A stretch of 64,000 nucleotides of DNA from Heterobasidion occidentale (Eukaryota; Basidiomycota; Agaricomycetes; Russulales; Bondarzewiaceae). The translations under genes and the position numbers were made by a program. Location: contig JBCAQO010000002.1 of NCBI GenBank assembly GCA_039111635.1, forward strand, positions 310,001-374,000, in the 5' to 3' direction. The notes beneath the pieces were generated by a model, which worked only from the letters and a program-made list of their open reading frames with translations, did no database searches and was not told where the DNA came from. This document shows, piece by piece, positions 1-11,664 of this stretch (positions are counted from its first letter, which is position 1; every line of letters begins with the position of its first letter).

Positions 1-105
1 TCACCTGCCTCCTCACCTAGCCTCTCACCTGCCTCTCACCTGGCTCTCACCTAGCCTCTCACCTGGCTCCTCACCTGGCCTCTCACCTGGCTCCTCACCT
101 ATCCA
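1..105 (-). repeat. Minisatellite of splice-donor-like units inside a PCNA intron
   Basis: About nine degenerate 10-12 bp units, each containing CTCACCT on the + strand. Read on the minus strand, the direction of PCNA transcription, each unit contains AGGTGAG, close to the ideal 5' splice site. The array follows the real donor at 163 and continues to the window edge, so its full length is unknown. Confidence 0.8.
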
Positions 106-1454
106 ACATCTTGGATTTTTTTCGCCTCACCTACCACCCGCCTACCACCTCTTATAACCTAACCTCATCTCGATGCTGACCCCGCCTGAGGGAATCTCAT
201 TGTCGTCGCTCTTCTTAGACTTTTTCTTGGCTTTGCCGTTCTGCCAGGCGAGATGAACAATAAACCAACCCGGTTAGGAGAAGCAAGTGGCGCGACAGAG
301 ATCAATCACGTACCTTGGTCGGTGCCCGTTTCCGCTTCTTCTTGTTCTCACTCACCTCGCCCTCACCCTCACCCTCATCCTCGTCGTCCGATTTTACCTT
401 GAACTCGCCCTCTTCATCTGCCTCGTCCTCATCGCTTTTGGCTTCCTTCTTGACCTTTCCTTCTTAACCTTCTCTTTTTTGATCTTCTTCGACGTCTCTC
501 CATCCTCATCCTCATCGTCCTCTTTGTCCTCATCCTCCTTCATCTCGACATCTTCATCTTCATCGTTGTCCCCGTAGTTGGCGTACCGCTTGCGCGCGGC
601 CTCGGTTTGCTTCAGAAGGATGCTCTCGTTCGCAGACTCACCGTCACTGATAAAGCGCACGCCTTCCTTCGAGACCTCGATGCGGACAGACTCATTGAGT
701 GACGAGAGGTCATGGACGATGCGTGAAAATTCCGACGCAGGCATGGTGACACGGGCTTCGTAGTCGGTGTCGGGGATACCGAGCGTCTCGGCGTCGATGT
801 CCATGAGTTTTACCGCGTACTCGGCGATGCGGTCAGAATCTGAAATTGAGGAGGAAGTCAGTGACTGTCCGAGCACATGTAATTAGATTTTGGAGAGAAA
901 AAGTTAGGACAATAACATAGAATTTGCCGGCTGTAGGCCTCAAATATCTATGGCAGTTGGTCCTTTCGACTGGCCACGGCCCTCAAGGGGTATGACTTTG
1001 AAGAAGAAAATTACGCACTGCGCGCTTCATATGTGAGCCCAAGAATATTGTCGTCGTCTGAGGCTTTTAGAGTGCAAATGTCGTCTTCCTTCGCGCACTC
1101 GATCACCTTGGTGAGTGCAACAAGGTTGACACCAAGAGGAAGCGAACGGTCGCAGCGGTAAACCCGGAACCCTCTAGAATCGAGCTTGACAGACACGAGA
1201 GCTACGTGGGAGTTGTCCATGGCTTGAAGGTTTTTTGATTTCGCAGAATCACGTCCTAAGTAGGTGTCTAGCATCAATAGACACGTATACTTACAATACC
1301 TTCTTCCGTGCACTCAAAGTTGGCGTCTGAGACGAGCTCTTTGATAGCTGGCGAGGGCGGGTGTGAACACACGCCTCATTCGTCGAAAGAGACAGACAGT
1401 ACCATCTAGAAGATGTTTCAAGATTACAGCTTTGTTGAGCTTTGCTTCCAACGT
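1..1454 (-). CDS. PCNA: PCNA, DNA sliding clamp (3' end outside the window)
   Basis: The homotrimeric nuclear ring that tethers replicative DNA polymerases and repair factors. Conserved blocks appear in order: LEAKLNKAVILKHLLD (exon 1454-1403), IKELVSDANFEC (1347-1295), QAMDNSHVALVSV to ICTLKASDDD (about 1240-1015), and DRIAEYAVKLMDIDAETLG to GVRFISDGES (from 839). A roughly 100-residue acidic and Lys-rich insertion follows (about 590-180), ending in GVSIEM before a donor at 163; the last domain lies off the left edge. As I recall, a long acidic insertion has also been described for Coprinopsis PCNA. Three oddities: the expected ATG at 1452-1454 is ACG, the acceptor before QAMDN is unclear, and a frame break lies near 454-470. 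Otherwise the residues are well conserved. It could be a real gene with sequence errors, or a recently damaged copy. Confidence 0.85.
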
Positions 1455-1539
1455 GATGAGTGAGTGAAGAGTCGAGAGGAGGTGGAGGGCGGTGGAGAGA
1501 TGGCGGGAGGAAGAGAAAGATGGCTCTGGTCAACAGACG

Positions 1540-1558
1540 ACGCGTCGGAAAGACGCGT
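1540..1558. promoter_or_regulatory. Two MluI cell-cycle boxes upstream of PCNA
   Basis: ACGCGT occurs at 1540-1545 and again at 1553-1558, about 85-105 bp upstream of the PCNA start. In yeasts ACGCGT is the MBF (Mbp1-Swi6) site that drives G1/S genes, PCNA among them. The motif is palindromic, so strand is not informative. Binding in this organism is inferred. Confidence 0.6.
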
Positions 1559-1709
1559 TATGTCACAGCGTGATACCGTGTTTCCGTGACAGTCACAGAG
1601 TCTCGCAGGATTTCCGTGCTTGCGAGTGCTCAAGCGCTCAGTGCCGACTCATTCATATTCATTCACATTTGAGGGCGTTCTCACTAGCGTAAATACTCGC
1701 AAACCTGCC

Positions 1710-4700
1710 TTAATGACGTCCTGACGATGGAGCGCTAGTGTTGCCCGTTCGCACCTTCTTCATCTGAGGCGGAGGAGTAGGTGGAGAGTCGGGCATAGTA
1801 CCGGTGTACGTCTCTGGATGTTGCGACCTCCCCTTCGGAGACGTCGAATCCCAGACCGATGCTTGGTCCGAGCCCTGTCGGTTCCCTCGGCTATCCTTTG
1901 GCGGAGTCGCAGGCAGTCTCTGCTGCCCCGCATGCGGCGATTGTCTCTTTAAGCTCTTCTCAAGTTGGCTAACCCGGAGTTGAATGAATTCGAGGTCGTC
2001 CTTCCTTCGCTGAATCTCCTTATCTGTCTTGTCCTCCATGCGCGCAACCTCGTCAGCGTCCAGATTTGAATGCAAGTTAGACTTTGACTGTATCTTCCCG
2101 AGCTCGTCCTCGAGGGACGTGAGAATGCGGTCATGTAGGCTTCCTGCCACATAGTCGTTGTAGGTGATGTATCCAAAGCGAAGGGTCTTCCACCATCTGG
2201 AGATAAGAGGCTTCAAAGAATCAAAGTACGGGTGTATGCGCTTGAGGATGATTTCGTCGAGCTCATCAGGGTTGTTGAAGAGCAGCCGTTTGTTGTTCCA
2301 TAGAGTGTGATCGTCCTCGGAGTCGAATAGACAGTAAACAGCAGCATATACCGGCTTGGTCTCTTCGGTCAAAGGTTCGTTGATGGAGAGCTCATTTCGA
2401 CGTCCTCCGCCAGGACCATCACGTGTGAGGCAGAGATAAAGAAGGACCCAGAAGAAAGACTCGAGATCGTGAATGGCGCTGTGGACAACCCGGCCCGCCG
2501 ACCTCAGCGTCTCGGTACCTTCGTAGCGCACATTTGAAGGATGTATAATCTCAGCACTCATGAAAGCCCTAGTGCCCTAGAGCACAATATCTGGCGTCAG
2601 ACGAAAGTCGAGAGATAGACGAAGGTGTTTGCTCACCGTCCTATGCCTTGTATGCGCACGATGCTCATTCCAAGCTGGAGGGCAATCCTGATGGACAGCA
2701 GTTAGTAGAGACACCAGTCGGATTTCAGCACGAAAGCTCACCGAGGTGTCCAAAAAGAGATCTTCTGTTGTCAGCTAAGTCATAGGGTCAGTTTCTGGAG
2801 TGTGATCGAATAAACAACATCAATCACCTCTTTGTTAGCGGTTCTGAGGTCCGGATTCATGCTGAGAGCTACGTCTATATATCGCAAGAATCCATATGCA
2901 TATGGGTAACGAGCGACGAGGATGCCGGCGGCCTCGTCGGTTATGGACACCTGCTGCTCGAGTCGAAGGAATCTAGCTATGTGTTGCTTGGGAGGCCCTG
3001 GTGCTGGGTATTCTACGCGCGTGTCCGACTTTTTCGAATAATCAAGGTCGATGAGTTTACCACAAGTATCTTCGATATCGACATCAGACCTGGGACAGAT
3101 AAGCACGTTGCCGGTGCTGATGTCTCGATGAAGCATAAGACTAAACCAGTAATCGCGGTGTCCTGGAGAAATGCGGTCAATACGGTGCCAGCAGAATGCT
3201 CATAAGATTCGGACAGCTTGAAAGGATGCTCACCTTTCACAGCATCGATTAGGGTATTGACAAGCTCGGGAACGTCTTTGAAGAACTTGATGTGCCACCC
3301 GTATGTCTGCATCAAAGTGCGCGTCAAGACGCGATTTGTCGCCGATCGTCCGTCGGCAATGACAGAGAATTCGAAGACCTCGGAAGAAGTCGATGTAACG
3401 TGAAGAAAGCTTTCATGGGGCTGGGACTCATCGAGCTCCGGCTTCTTGCGCTTGGTCGGGAGTGATTTGGACGCTCCGGGATCTTTAGGCAACTTATTTC
3501 TCTTGAGTGAAGAGGCTCGGACCTCCACGCCGCGACGAATGTGATTGACCGTGTCGTCGACCACCATGCCTCCCTGCTCGTCGTCCATGACTCTGATGTC
3601 GACCGAGTTGACGATATCGCAGATGTGAAAAGAAGGCGGCTTGGACAGGGATTTATGGAATGTTGCTTCAGTCTGCGACATCTCCGGACGCCATGACTGT
3701 TTGAGCACGAAACGCTAGTATGTCAGGTCAGTACATATGATCAGTCAATTATATGTACCACGAGAGACCTCACCTCCATGGTTCTCTCGTTCACAACAAG
3801 CCACACAATCGTCGCTCGACCTTCCATCACCTGCGCTCGCACAGTACTGAGAGCTTTGACCGTCAAGTAGCTGTCTCCGCCCTCGTTTCCGTCGGACCCC
3901 TGAACTTGTATAGCCCAAGTCGTCTCATGCGGGCTCGCACCATAGTAGTCGACGGTCACGTCCTTGTCTGTGGAGAAGTGATATGTAGCCGTCTCCATGC
4001 GATAGATACGCATCGTCGTGTCCCAACCGAGCCTAGAGGGATTGAGACGAGACAGAGATATGATGACCTTGATGAACTTCTTAGGCTCCTGTGCAAAAAG
4101 GAAAAATGAATAGATGTCCCGTTAGAGCGGGTAAGAACAAATAAGAACACAAACGTACGGCGTGGATATCGATCGCGGTGCGTGTTCCGACCAAACCAGA
4201 GCGGTCGCACATCCATACTGTGAGCTTTGACTTGCACAACAGAAGTCCTATAGCAAAGCGCCGGTCCAGTTGCTCGGCGAGCACCATCCGCATGTAGCTG
4301 CAGAGCTGGAGTATCCCTTCCAACATCTCCTCCTCACTGTCCTTCAGTTTCATCTCAACGGGAACGTGAACACGCAACCACCATAACTCGCATTTCTTCA
4401 GCCTCCTTTCGCTGAGACAAAGCGATGAGACCGAATTAACTGTATTGAAATCGAAGAACGGACACACCTGAAGCTTCAACTTCTCCTTTTCAGCTTCTCC
4501 CTCCGGCCCAGAGCCCAGTTGACGCTCGAGATCTTGAATTTGTGTGTCGAGTCTCTTGAACTCATCTAGGGCGTCCTTTAGTCCGATAACGGCCAGCAAG
4601 TCAGGGCGAATCTGCGGCGACCACCGGTCGGGAGACTTCGGGCTTTTATTGGGACTCGCTTGCCAGGAGATGTCAAGTGCGAGTTCAACTCTGGGATGAG

Positions 4701-5064
4701 TGGCGCTGCAGGCAGCGACGATTGCGTTGGCAGTATCCGCAAATGAAGAGTAGAGCTCCTTTTCTAGCTTCGGATCCTTCGGTAGGGAAAGCCACTGGGC
4801 TGAAGACGAGATCAGCGTGTCGAGAACGTTGCGGACGTCGTTGTCAGCGGTCTTCCAGCCAAGGACGTGGTCCAGAAAGGTGTCGGTCTTGATAGTCCAG
4901 AAGTTGTCTTGGACATCGTCCTTGGCCATCTTCTTAAAATCAGGGCCTAGGGTTTGATGTAAGGCGGATGTCACTGCAAGAGAGGATTTAATCTCAGTAT
5001 CAGCCCGTGCTCGTTGAATGTGATAGTGCTGTGAGTATATGGGCTCATCAGCGGGTGGCGGCAT
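1710..5064 (-). CDS. FunK1-type fungal protein kinase
   Basis: A multi-exon gene of the fungal kinase family FunK1, expanded in multicellular basidiomycetes; substrates are unknown. The ATG at 5062-5064 (MPPPADEP) starts a helical N-terminal region (4490-5064) with a coiled stretch around IQDLERQLG. The kinase core covers about 2560-4260. HRDISTGNVLI at 3104-3136 is the catalytic loop with its Asp intact. KLIDLDYSKK takes the place of the DFG segment, usual for this family. The C-lobe contains HSAIHDLESFFWVLLYL (near 2490), also typical. The tail to 1710 is Ser/Pro-rich and disordered (PDSPPTPPPQ). Introns are short GT-AG. Upstream of 5064 is an A/T-richer spacer. The family call is firm; individual splice sites are less so. 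Confidence 0.88.
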
Positions 5065-5829
5065 CCTGCAAACGAGAGCAAGTGGTGGGTGATTGCAAAG
5101 GGTGTACACACCAACTGAAAACCCTTGATTGTCTTTATATCGGATTCAAGCCTGATCAGATAGCGATGGTATCTGTTTTGCACGCACTAAGGCTCAAGGA
5201 AGACGGGCGGTGGGAATTAGGTATTTTTGACAACAGGCACTCTCGCGAACTTGCCGTTACGTTGTCCAACCGGCGGTTTCCGGATTTTTTTGCTCACGAT
5301 TGTAAGCCTTTTGCGGCGGCGCCCTCCCTAAGCCAACATAATGCTTCAGTATCACCGTGTCATGCATCAATGCCGAGTTCTAGGCTAGTGGACGGTGGAT
5401 GACTGAGCATCGGAGATCTAGCCAGAGGGGCGGGCAGGAGGTTGTCGCTGAAGCGGTTCCTGACGGGTCGCAGGTTCTACGCGTTGAAAAAAAGACGTGG
5501 AGAAACTAAAGAAGATCCAAATCGATCTGGGAAAGTGTGGGGACGGAGGGATGGAAATCATCATACAATAGCTGACAATTGTCAACAGTTCACCAACCAT
5601 CCTAGTGCGATCACCGAATCTGGAGCATTCATTGGATCAGCGGAAGCAGAAATCCTCCGTTCATAATTGGTAGCAATAGCTGACATTTCTGAGCACGTGA
5701 CAGTTACCCGACACAGGATAAACCACTGAACATTGTTGGTATTTGTTAACTTTTTCGTCAACTAGCTGACATATGTGGAGGACTGCTAGGATTCAGACCA
5801 AGTCGGGAAAATTGGAATGTTTTTGTCCG
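5065..5829. other. Intergenic, no recognisable gene
   Basis: Spacer between the FunK1 start and the CHAT relic. The short open frames here have no recognisable features. Confidence 0.6.
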
Positions 5830-6494
5830 ACAATGCCCTTCATAGCTGAGACTGCCAGGATCCTGGCCGTGGCGCAGAGCGAGACGGCAGGTTTTGCGAT
5901 CTGCCTTGCGTAAAGACAGAGGTCGAGGTTCTGCAAGAATACGTGTCGCTTCCTGTGACGGCGCTCGTCGACGATACGGCCTCGTCAGTGGCTGTGCTAG
6001 ACAACCTGCGGACGCACAGCTGGGTGCACCTCTGCTGCCACGGGACCGTCGACGCTCAACAGCCATTGCTGAGCACGTTTCACTTGGGCCGCGCGGGGCA
6101 ACTGAAATCGAGGCGCTGATGCAGGCACAGCTGCCGCAGGCGGACTTTGCGTACCTGAGCGCGTGCCACACGGTGGTGGGGTCCGTCGCGCGGAACGAGT
6201 CGATGAGCCTGGCGGCTGCGCTCAGGTGATGGGGTTCAGGTCGATTGTAGGGACGATGTACTCTGTCGGGGAGTACTGCGGTCCTGTGGTGGCGAGGGAG
6301 GTGTACAAGTACATGTTCCAAGACGGCGCTCGGCCTGCACGGTCGTCTGACGCGGCGGTTGGGGTGCATCGGGCGGCGCGTGCGCTGCAGCAGTCGGAGG
6401 CGCAGCTGTTCCACTGGGTAAGCGATCTGTGATGTTGGGTGTGTACGTGACTGGCTTATGAGCGCAGGTTCCGTTCGTTCATATTGGGGTGTAG
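5830..6494 (+). pseudogene. Decayed C-terminal CHAT (caspase-like) domain
   Basis: The 3' third of a CHAT protein, a caspase-like fold often fused to TPR repeats and greatly expanded in agaricomycetes. The pieces sit in different frames: ILAVAQSETAGFA (near 5870), CVKTEVEVLQEYVSLPVT (near 5912-5960), WVHLCCHGTVD (the His motif, near 6020), FAYLSACHTVVGS (the Cys motif, near 6145-6180), then MGFRSIVGTMYSVGEYCGPVVA (near 6228-6295, shown in part). The final intron still looks functional: GTAAGC after FHW (near 6419) with CAG just before VPFVHIGV and a TAG at 6492-6494. At least three frame changes break the domain, and the TPR-bearing 5' part is absent. The dyad residues His and Cys are still visible, so the loss is probably recent. 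Confidence 0.8.
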
Positions 6495-7354
6495 TGTCGC
6501 TCGTGTCATTCGTTGATGTATGTATTGTGCTGGAATGAAACAGTTCGCGACGCCAAGGCAGTTTGATTGGAGCCATGCAAGATGACATGAACCCTGGAAG
6601 CGTGTCGAGGCGAGTACCCGTGAAATAAGCGCGGCAAGAAATAGGAATGCCTACACACGATGCATGATACTTTTTCGGACGGCGATGCGTCAAACGCGAG
6701 CACAAGGAAAACCCCGCAGACAAGAACATAGCCTTCGATGACGGTTGATTATTTCTCTCAGACAGATGGCTGTGCGAGAAGACAGACCTGGACGTGATCC
6801 GAGTCGTCCGACGATAAGCGCTGCTGTAGAGTCTGTGCGAGAGTGAACCGCAGCAACGACCCACAGGAGACGCGTGGTGTGGGAGCCGTTGGTAGCGCTG
6901 TATGTACGCGCCTTGGAGCAGGAAGTGCTAAATGGGTGGATTGCGAGAGCTCTCCTGTCCCCCTAAGACGACATTGATAACCTAATGCTCAACGGTCAAC
7001 TCTCCGCTGTAATAAATGACTAGGACTCACTTTTGCGTCGCTTAGGCCTCCGGTACTTGAGACCTCAATGCTTACATCCTGAGAACCAAGGGTGATCTTC
7101 AAGACTTTGAGGAATGGGACGGGAACGGTGCAATAAACGGCCATTATGGCTAGACTAGGGATAGCTTATGGGTATCAGACCACGAAAGTCGAAGAAGGAG
7201 CAATACGGCTAACGTTTAGTAGAGTGTTGAATTAGGAGCATTAAAATGGTCGAAATAGCAATGGGAGTGTTGCGATGGAGACTCAAGTAGTCAAGAAGGG
7301 ACTGGTCAAGGGGAGAAAGTCGGTTACGATTAGTCAAAACGTACTCGATGGTGC
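6495..7354. other. Intergenic, no recognisable gene
   Basis: Between two gene relics. I see no coding feature that can be supported. Confidence 0.55.
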
Positions 7355-7819
7355 TCAGACTGTAAAGCTAAGTCTCAGCCCGTGATGGTCACTACAAGGG
7401 ATATAGTCGGCACCCCCGCCGGGCTTGGGGACCTCGATCAGACCGGGGCGTAGAATCTCCATGTCCTCCGCCTCTACGCCCAACATCGCAACCTTGTCCA
7501 ACCTTCCTGATCCCAGTCTGTCATGCCGTTCCACGTCCGTTCCCCACGTGGCTCCGTCAAGCCCTTTCTCTCCATGCAACGCGACCCACGCATCCATCAG
7601 TCCATTCTTGTCTAGAAGAGCATGATCCTTGGGGCTGATGGCGTTGAAGTCTCCCGCAATCAGTACACCGCCGCATTCAGGCTCACGCAGGAGGTTGGCA
7701 AGGATCTCCATCTGCTCCCACAGTCGGTTGGATGGTTTGAAGCCGGAAAGATGGCGCTGGCAGAGTCTGGCGGCCATGGGGAGAAGGTACGCATCTGTAC
7801 GCATCAGCAGATTTGACAA
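7355..7819 (-). pseudogene. C-terminal fragment of an endonuclease/exonuclease/phosphatase protein
   Basis: The open frame carries the C-terminal half of an EEP-fold metal-dependent phosphodiesterase. It has QMEILANLLREP, then GVLIAGDFNAISPKDHALL (the Asp/Asn metal and catalytic motif), NGLMDAWVALHG, GRLDKVAMLGVEAEDME, and CSDHHGLRLSF with the terminal Asp-His. The N-terminal half, with the first Asn and Glu motifs, is not recognisable upstream; 7820-8215 has only broken frames. The start before this block is not a clear ATG. I read it as a truncated copy, although a diverged upstream exon cannot be excluded. It sits beside the CHAT relic, so 5.8-8.2 kb may be a decay zone. Confidence 0.65.
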
Positions 7820-8327
7820 ACCGTGGGATTGCTTTTGGCGGACTGAGGGTTATGTAATCTCAGGGGATTTAGCAATGCGTTGCAACGCGTACGAGGGCTC
7901 GGAGGGAAGGCAGATAAAGGAGGGGCGGATCTGGGCGGATGCGGCTCTGGTTGCGGCGACGGCGACGGCGTAGTTGGTCGCGGCGGGGAACTCAAGAGAC
8001 GAGCGCGCGCTCACGATTACGATGTTCCACCCAATCGATGTCGTCCCTGTCGGTGTCGTGTGCACCCGCCGAGCCTAGGGCTGACAAGACAATCAGTCGT
8101 TTCAACTCAAAAGAAGGAGAGGAGAGAAGGAGGTGCTCGTATTCTGCACGTGAGGGCAGGAGGCAAGTGTCTGTGCTACGCGCACAAGTTAAGTTGGCAC
8201 GCTCCTCATGTTTGACCAAAATTGGGACGCCAACGTAAAACCTGTTTACAAGTGATCGTTATGGGCCACATGAATTCATGTTGAGACCTATTTAAGAAAC
8301 ATTGCAAGTGCCGACTTTCGACCTTGC
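7820..8327. other. Spacer, eroded 5' part of the EEP fragment
   Basis: No intact frame resembles the missing EEP N-terminus. The right end adjoins the stop codon of COG3. Confidence 0.5.
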
Positions 8328-11300
8328 TTACTCCTCCCTCTCGTCTGTTGCCTCTCTCAGTACCTCATTTACCCTCGCTGCATCGAGCACGCGTCCCTTC
8401 AGTGTGCCCGCATACATGCTTCCGACAAGATCTGCAAAATCACAATACACCTCCGCAGCGCGTTCCCGTACATGCGACAACAGGACATCAGCCGTGCGCC
8501 GATCCTCAAGGTACAGCCCGACGCGGGCTGCACCCGCACGGAGCTCGCGTGCACAGAGCGAGCGGAAGTCTGCATCAAGTTTCTCCGCGACCTCCTGCTG
8601 TGCCCAAGAATGTGCAGTCACCGGTCCAGTCTTCGTGTTCGTAGAGCTCAGGGCCGCATTACGATGCGCGTCGACCTGCGCGACGAACTCTCGTAGTGGC
8701 GTACAGAGGGGCTCAGCAAGGTCGTCGATGACTCCTTCGCACGTGCGCTTAAGTTCCATATCGATGCCCTGCAATGCACGACAAATAGCAGGTTAGCCAA
8801 TGATCTCGTACAGTAGAATCGCCACACTCACATGCTTAGCGTCCAGAATGTCTGCATCTCCTCTCGGCATACCGAGCGATGCGACGAGCGAATCAGGTAG
8901 CATCGACGTCGTGCGCGAGACCATTGCCGCAAGTGTGTCTGTCATACCGTAACTCCCAATCATAATACCGTGTCCGCTGACACCCACCTCGTCTCGGCTT
9001 GTCTCACCAAATGCGAGGTTTCGTGTCATCTCCTTGAGAATGAGGAGGTGGCGTACGAGGAACAGATGCGCATCCAGCGCAGCACCCGCGGCTCTGGCCT
9101 CTATCATCCCAGCGGCAGCGCAAAGCGAATGTCGGCAAAGTGTAATGGCTTCTTGCGCGAGATCATCGAAGATTGCAGGCTTTCACGGGTGCGTTGAATC
9201 GGGGTGCAGCACACGCACATACATGAATGATATGATACATCCATAAGTATATGAGCAGAACGCGGCAGTGACAAGAGAGGTTGAAACTTTAAGACCTACC
9301 TGAACAAAGTCGTGCAGCTGCGCAAGCACGCGTGCCGTCGTATCGAGCGTCGGGAACCACGTGTCGCGACGCTCGAGGCTGGCAAGCGAGGTTTGATTCT
9401 GAGCACCAAACAGCTGGCGCACGCTCTCGCGCTCTTTCTCCCGCAACCCCGTCATGGGTGTACGCGCGGCTGACAACGTGAAAAAGGACATATCAGCCTC
9501 CTTTCTTGAGAATATAGATGGAAATAATGGAGTGAAGGGATTGCACCATGTTGACGGAACCCCCAGAGGAGAGAGATAGAGCCGCTTACCAACGATTTTA
9601 TCGGGATATGCCAGGTCTTCTGCCTTGGGCACATAGTATCTGATCTCGCTCTGGATCACCGCCTGCGCTTTGAAAAACAGCCGTGTCTGCGCATCCTGAA
9701 GCACCATCTGCAACAATCGGCTAATGTGCAGCGTGCCTGCATTGCCACGGGAGACTCCGGCGTTGGTCGAGAAGACGTCTTCCTCGTCGGAATCAACTCC
9801 AGTGCTAATCTCAGGCGCGGGCGCGTCGAGTACCATCAGCGCCTGGAGGACGGTGCACACATCACATAGCGCAGAGATGCGCTGTTCGTGAAGGATACGC
9901 GGGCGTAGATCATCGTAGAGGTAATCGCACAGAGTTTCGAGGTATGCGCTGTCCTCGACAGTAGGACAAGCCCGATGTGCCGAAGGGGAGGGGGAGTCTA
10001 TGCGTTAGCGATCAGTTAGCGAAGATCGACTGTAGAACGTACTAGAGATGGTCCTCGCCCGAGGCGAAGAACGACCTATGGAGTTCGAATTCGTCCGTGC
10101 ATAGCTGCTTGAGATAGCTGCATCCGGCTCGTGTCTGACACGCATACATCGATTAATTCGTAAATATCGACAAGCTCCCTCAAAAAAGTTGATAAATAGT
10201 GAAAGCATAGACGACTCACCAACTCGACCACCTCAGCCCTCCCAGGCTCCAGTCCCTTCACCTCCTCCGCGATTCTAGCTACCAACAAGCTCCTCCGAGC
10301 GCTGAAGTATGCAGCATGGCACTCATCGAGGAGGAAGACAGAGATGCCGGGTGTGCCGCGGCGCGGCGCTCGAGCTCAGAGAGGAGCGGGGACAAGGTGG
10401 CAGCGACGGTTGCGAAACGTGTATAGAGCAGGTGAGACTGGGCAGTAGGGGACACGTCCTGTGAGGTTAAACCGCCATGCGTGAGACGGTCATGTAAGTG
10501 AAGAACAGGTTAGCAAACAGCTTAGATTCATAGAGAAGACTGCGACCACACATTCTCACTAAGTCGCCTCGCGACATCCTGCGCGAGCGCGCGAAGCGAA
10601 CCAACGGCGTACATCTTGACGAGGGTCATAGCACGTGTCATGCATTGCTCAAAACGGAGAAGGTAGATGTCTGCTTCCTTGTAATGGCGCTGTTCCAGAA
10701 AGAACCAGCGCGTAAATGTGAGACTCAGTGTGAAAATGATCGGGAGAGAGACCATACGTGACCCTTCAGAAACTCTATGCACACGTCGACACGCTCGACC
10801 ATATACAAAAAGTCCGTTTGAAGGACGAGAGCCTCACCCGGATGGTTGAGCATGCGGGTCGCGTGCTCGAGCTCGGCGAAGTAGTCGAGGCGGGCGCCAA
10901 GCGCGTCTTGCAGCTCGAGGAGGGCATCCTGATCGTATGAAGTCATCGTCAGCCGCAAACATATTGATATGCCAGATGATTCTGATAAAAAAGCAGGAGA
11001 AATCCAGAGATAGAGAACGCGTTGTGCGGACTAACAGACTAACCCGTTCCTCCAACAACCTCTCGCACGCCTCCTTCATACTCTCGCCTCCCTCCTCAAC
11101 GCGTCTCCACTCTTCCATCATCCTTGTGACCTCCTGATCGACCTCCTCCCCTCTCTCGACTAGCCGATCGCACAAGTCGAGGTGCCGCGCGAGCGCAGCG
11201 AGATGGGCGCGGAAGTGAGCCTCCTGTCCATGGGCGACGGCGCGGTCGAGAGAGGCGTGCCAGTCGTAGAATTGTTCCGGAGTGCGAATTGGGTGTGGTG

Positions 11301-11664
11301 GGTGTAGATGTGAGACTTGAGATTGGGAAGAAGGAGTTGGGGTAGATGGGCGGGACGATGGGAGTTTTGAAGGCAATGAGGCAAGCGGCGTGGACGGACG
11401 GGATGGACCAGCCTCGTTTTGTGGGAACTGGAAACAATGTGAGCGACACGAGGGCATTGAAGACGCCAGACGCACTCTGAACGTGCTAGACGATTTCTCG
11501 ACAGCGGCTTTCACGGCGGCGACACTCTTCAGCTGCACGTCGCCTAGCGGGGCCAGCGCCTCCCACTGCTCGACGCTGATTGTCGCGTGTGTTTGTGCAG
11601 GAGCAGATACCGGCGCCCGCCGCGGTGCCCCGCGCGCACCGGCATTGGCCAATGTCGTGGACAT
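8328..11664 (-). CDS. COG3: Conserved oligomeric Golgi complex subunit 3 (Sec34 family)
   Basis: A subunit of lobe A of the COG tethering complex, which acts in retrograde transport within the Golgi. The start ATG is 11662-11664 (MSTTLANAGARGAP); TISVEQWEALAPLGD follows. The Sec34 region lies at about 10730-11280: EQFYDWHASLDRAVAHG, then CDRLVERGEEVDQEV, then DYFAELEHATRMLNHPG and VERVDVCIEFLKGH. The next exon reads YKEADIYLLRFEQCMTRAM (near 10650), a typical Sec34 block. Helical C-terminal exons follow (9183-9860 and 8793-9107), and the last exon ends at 8328. Introns are many and short. It is divergent from ELP6 with 44 bp between start codons, so the two genes must share promoter DNA. Confidence 0.9.

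Noticed and set aside
5758..6864. 368-codon minus-strand open frame
   Set aside because: Antisense to the CHAT relic, whose motifs and final intron are recognisable; the minus frame is Arg/Ser/His-rich with no domain.
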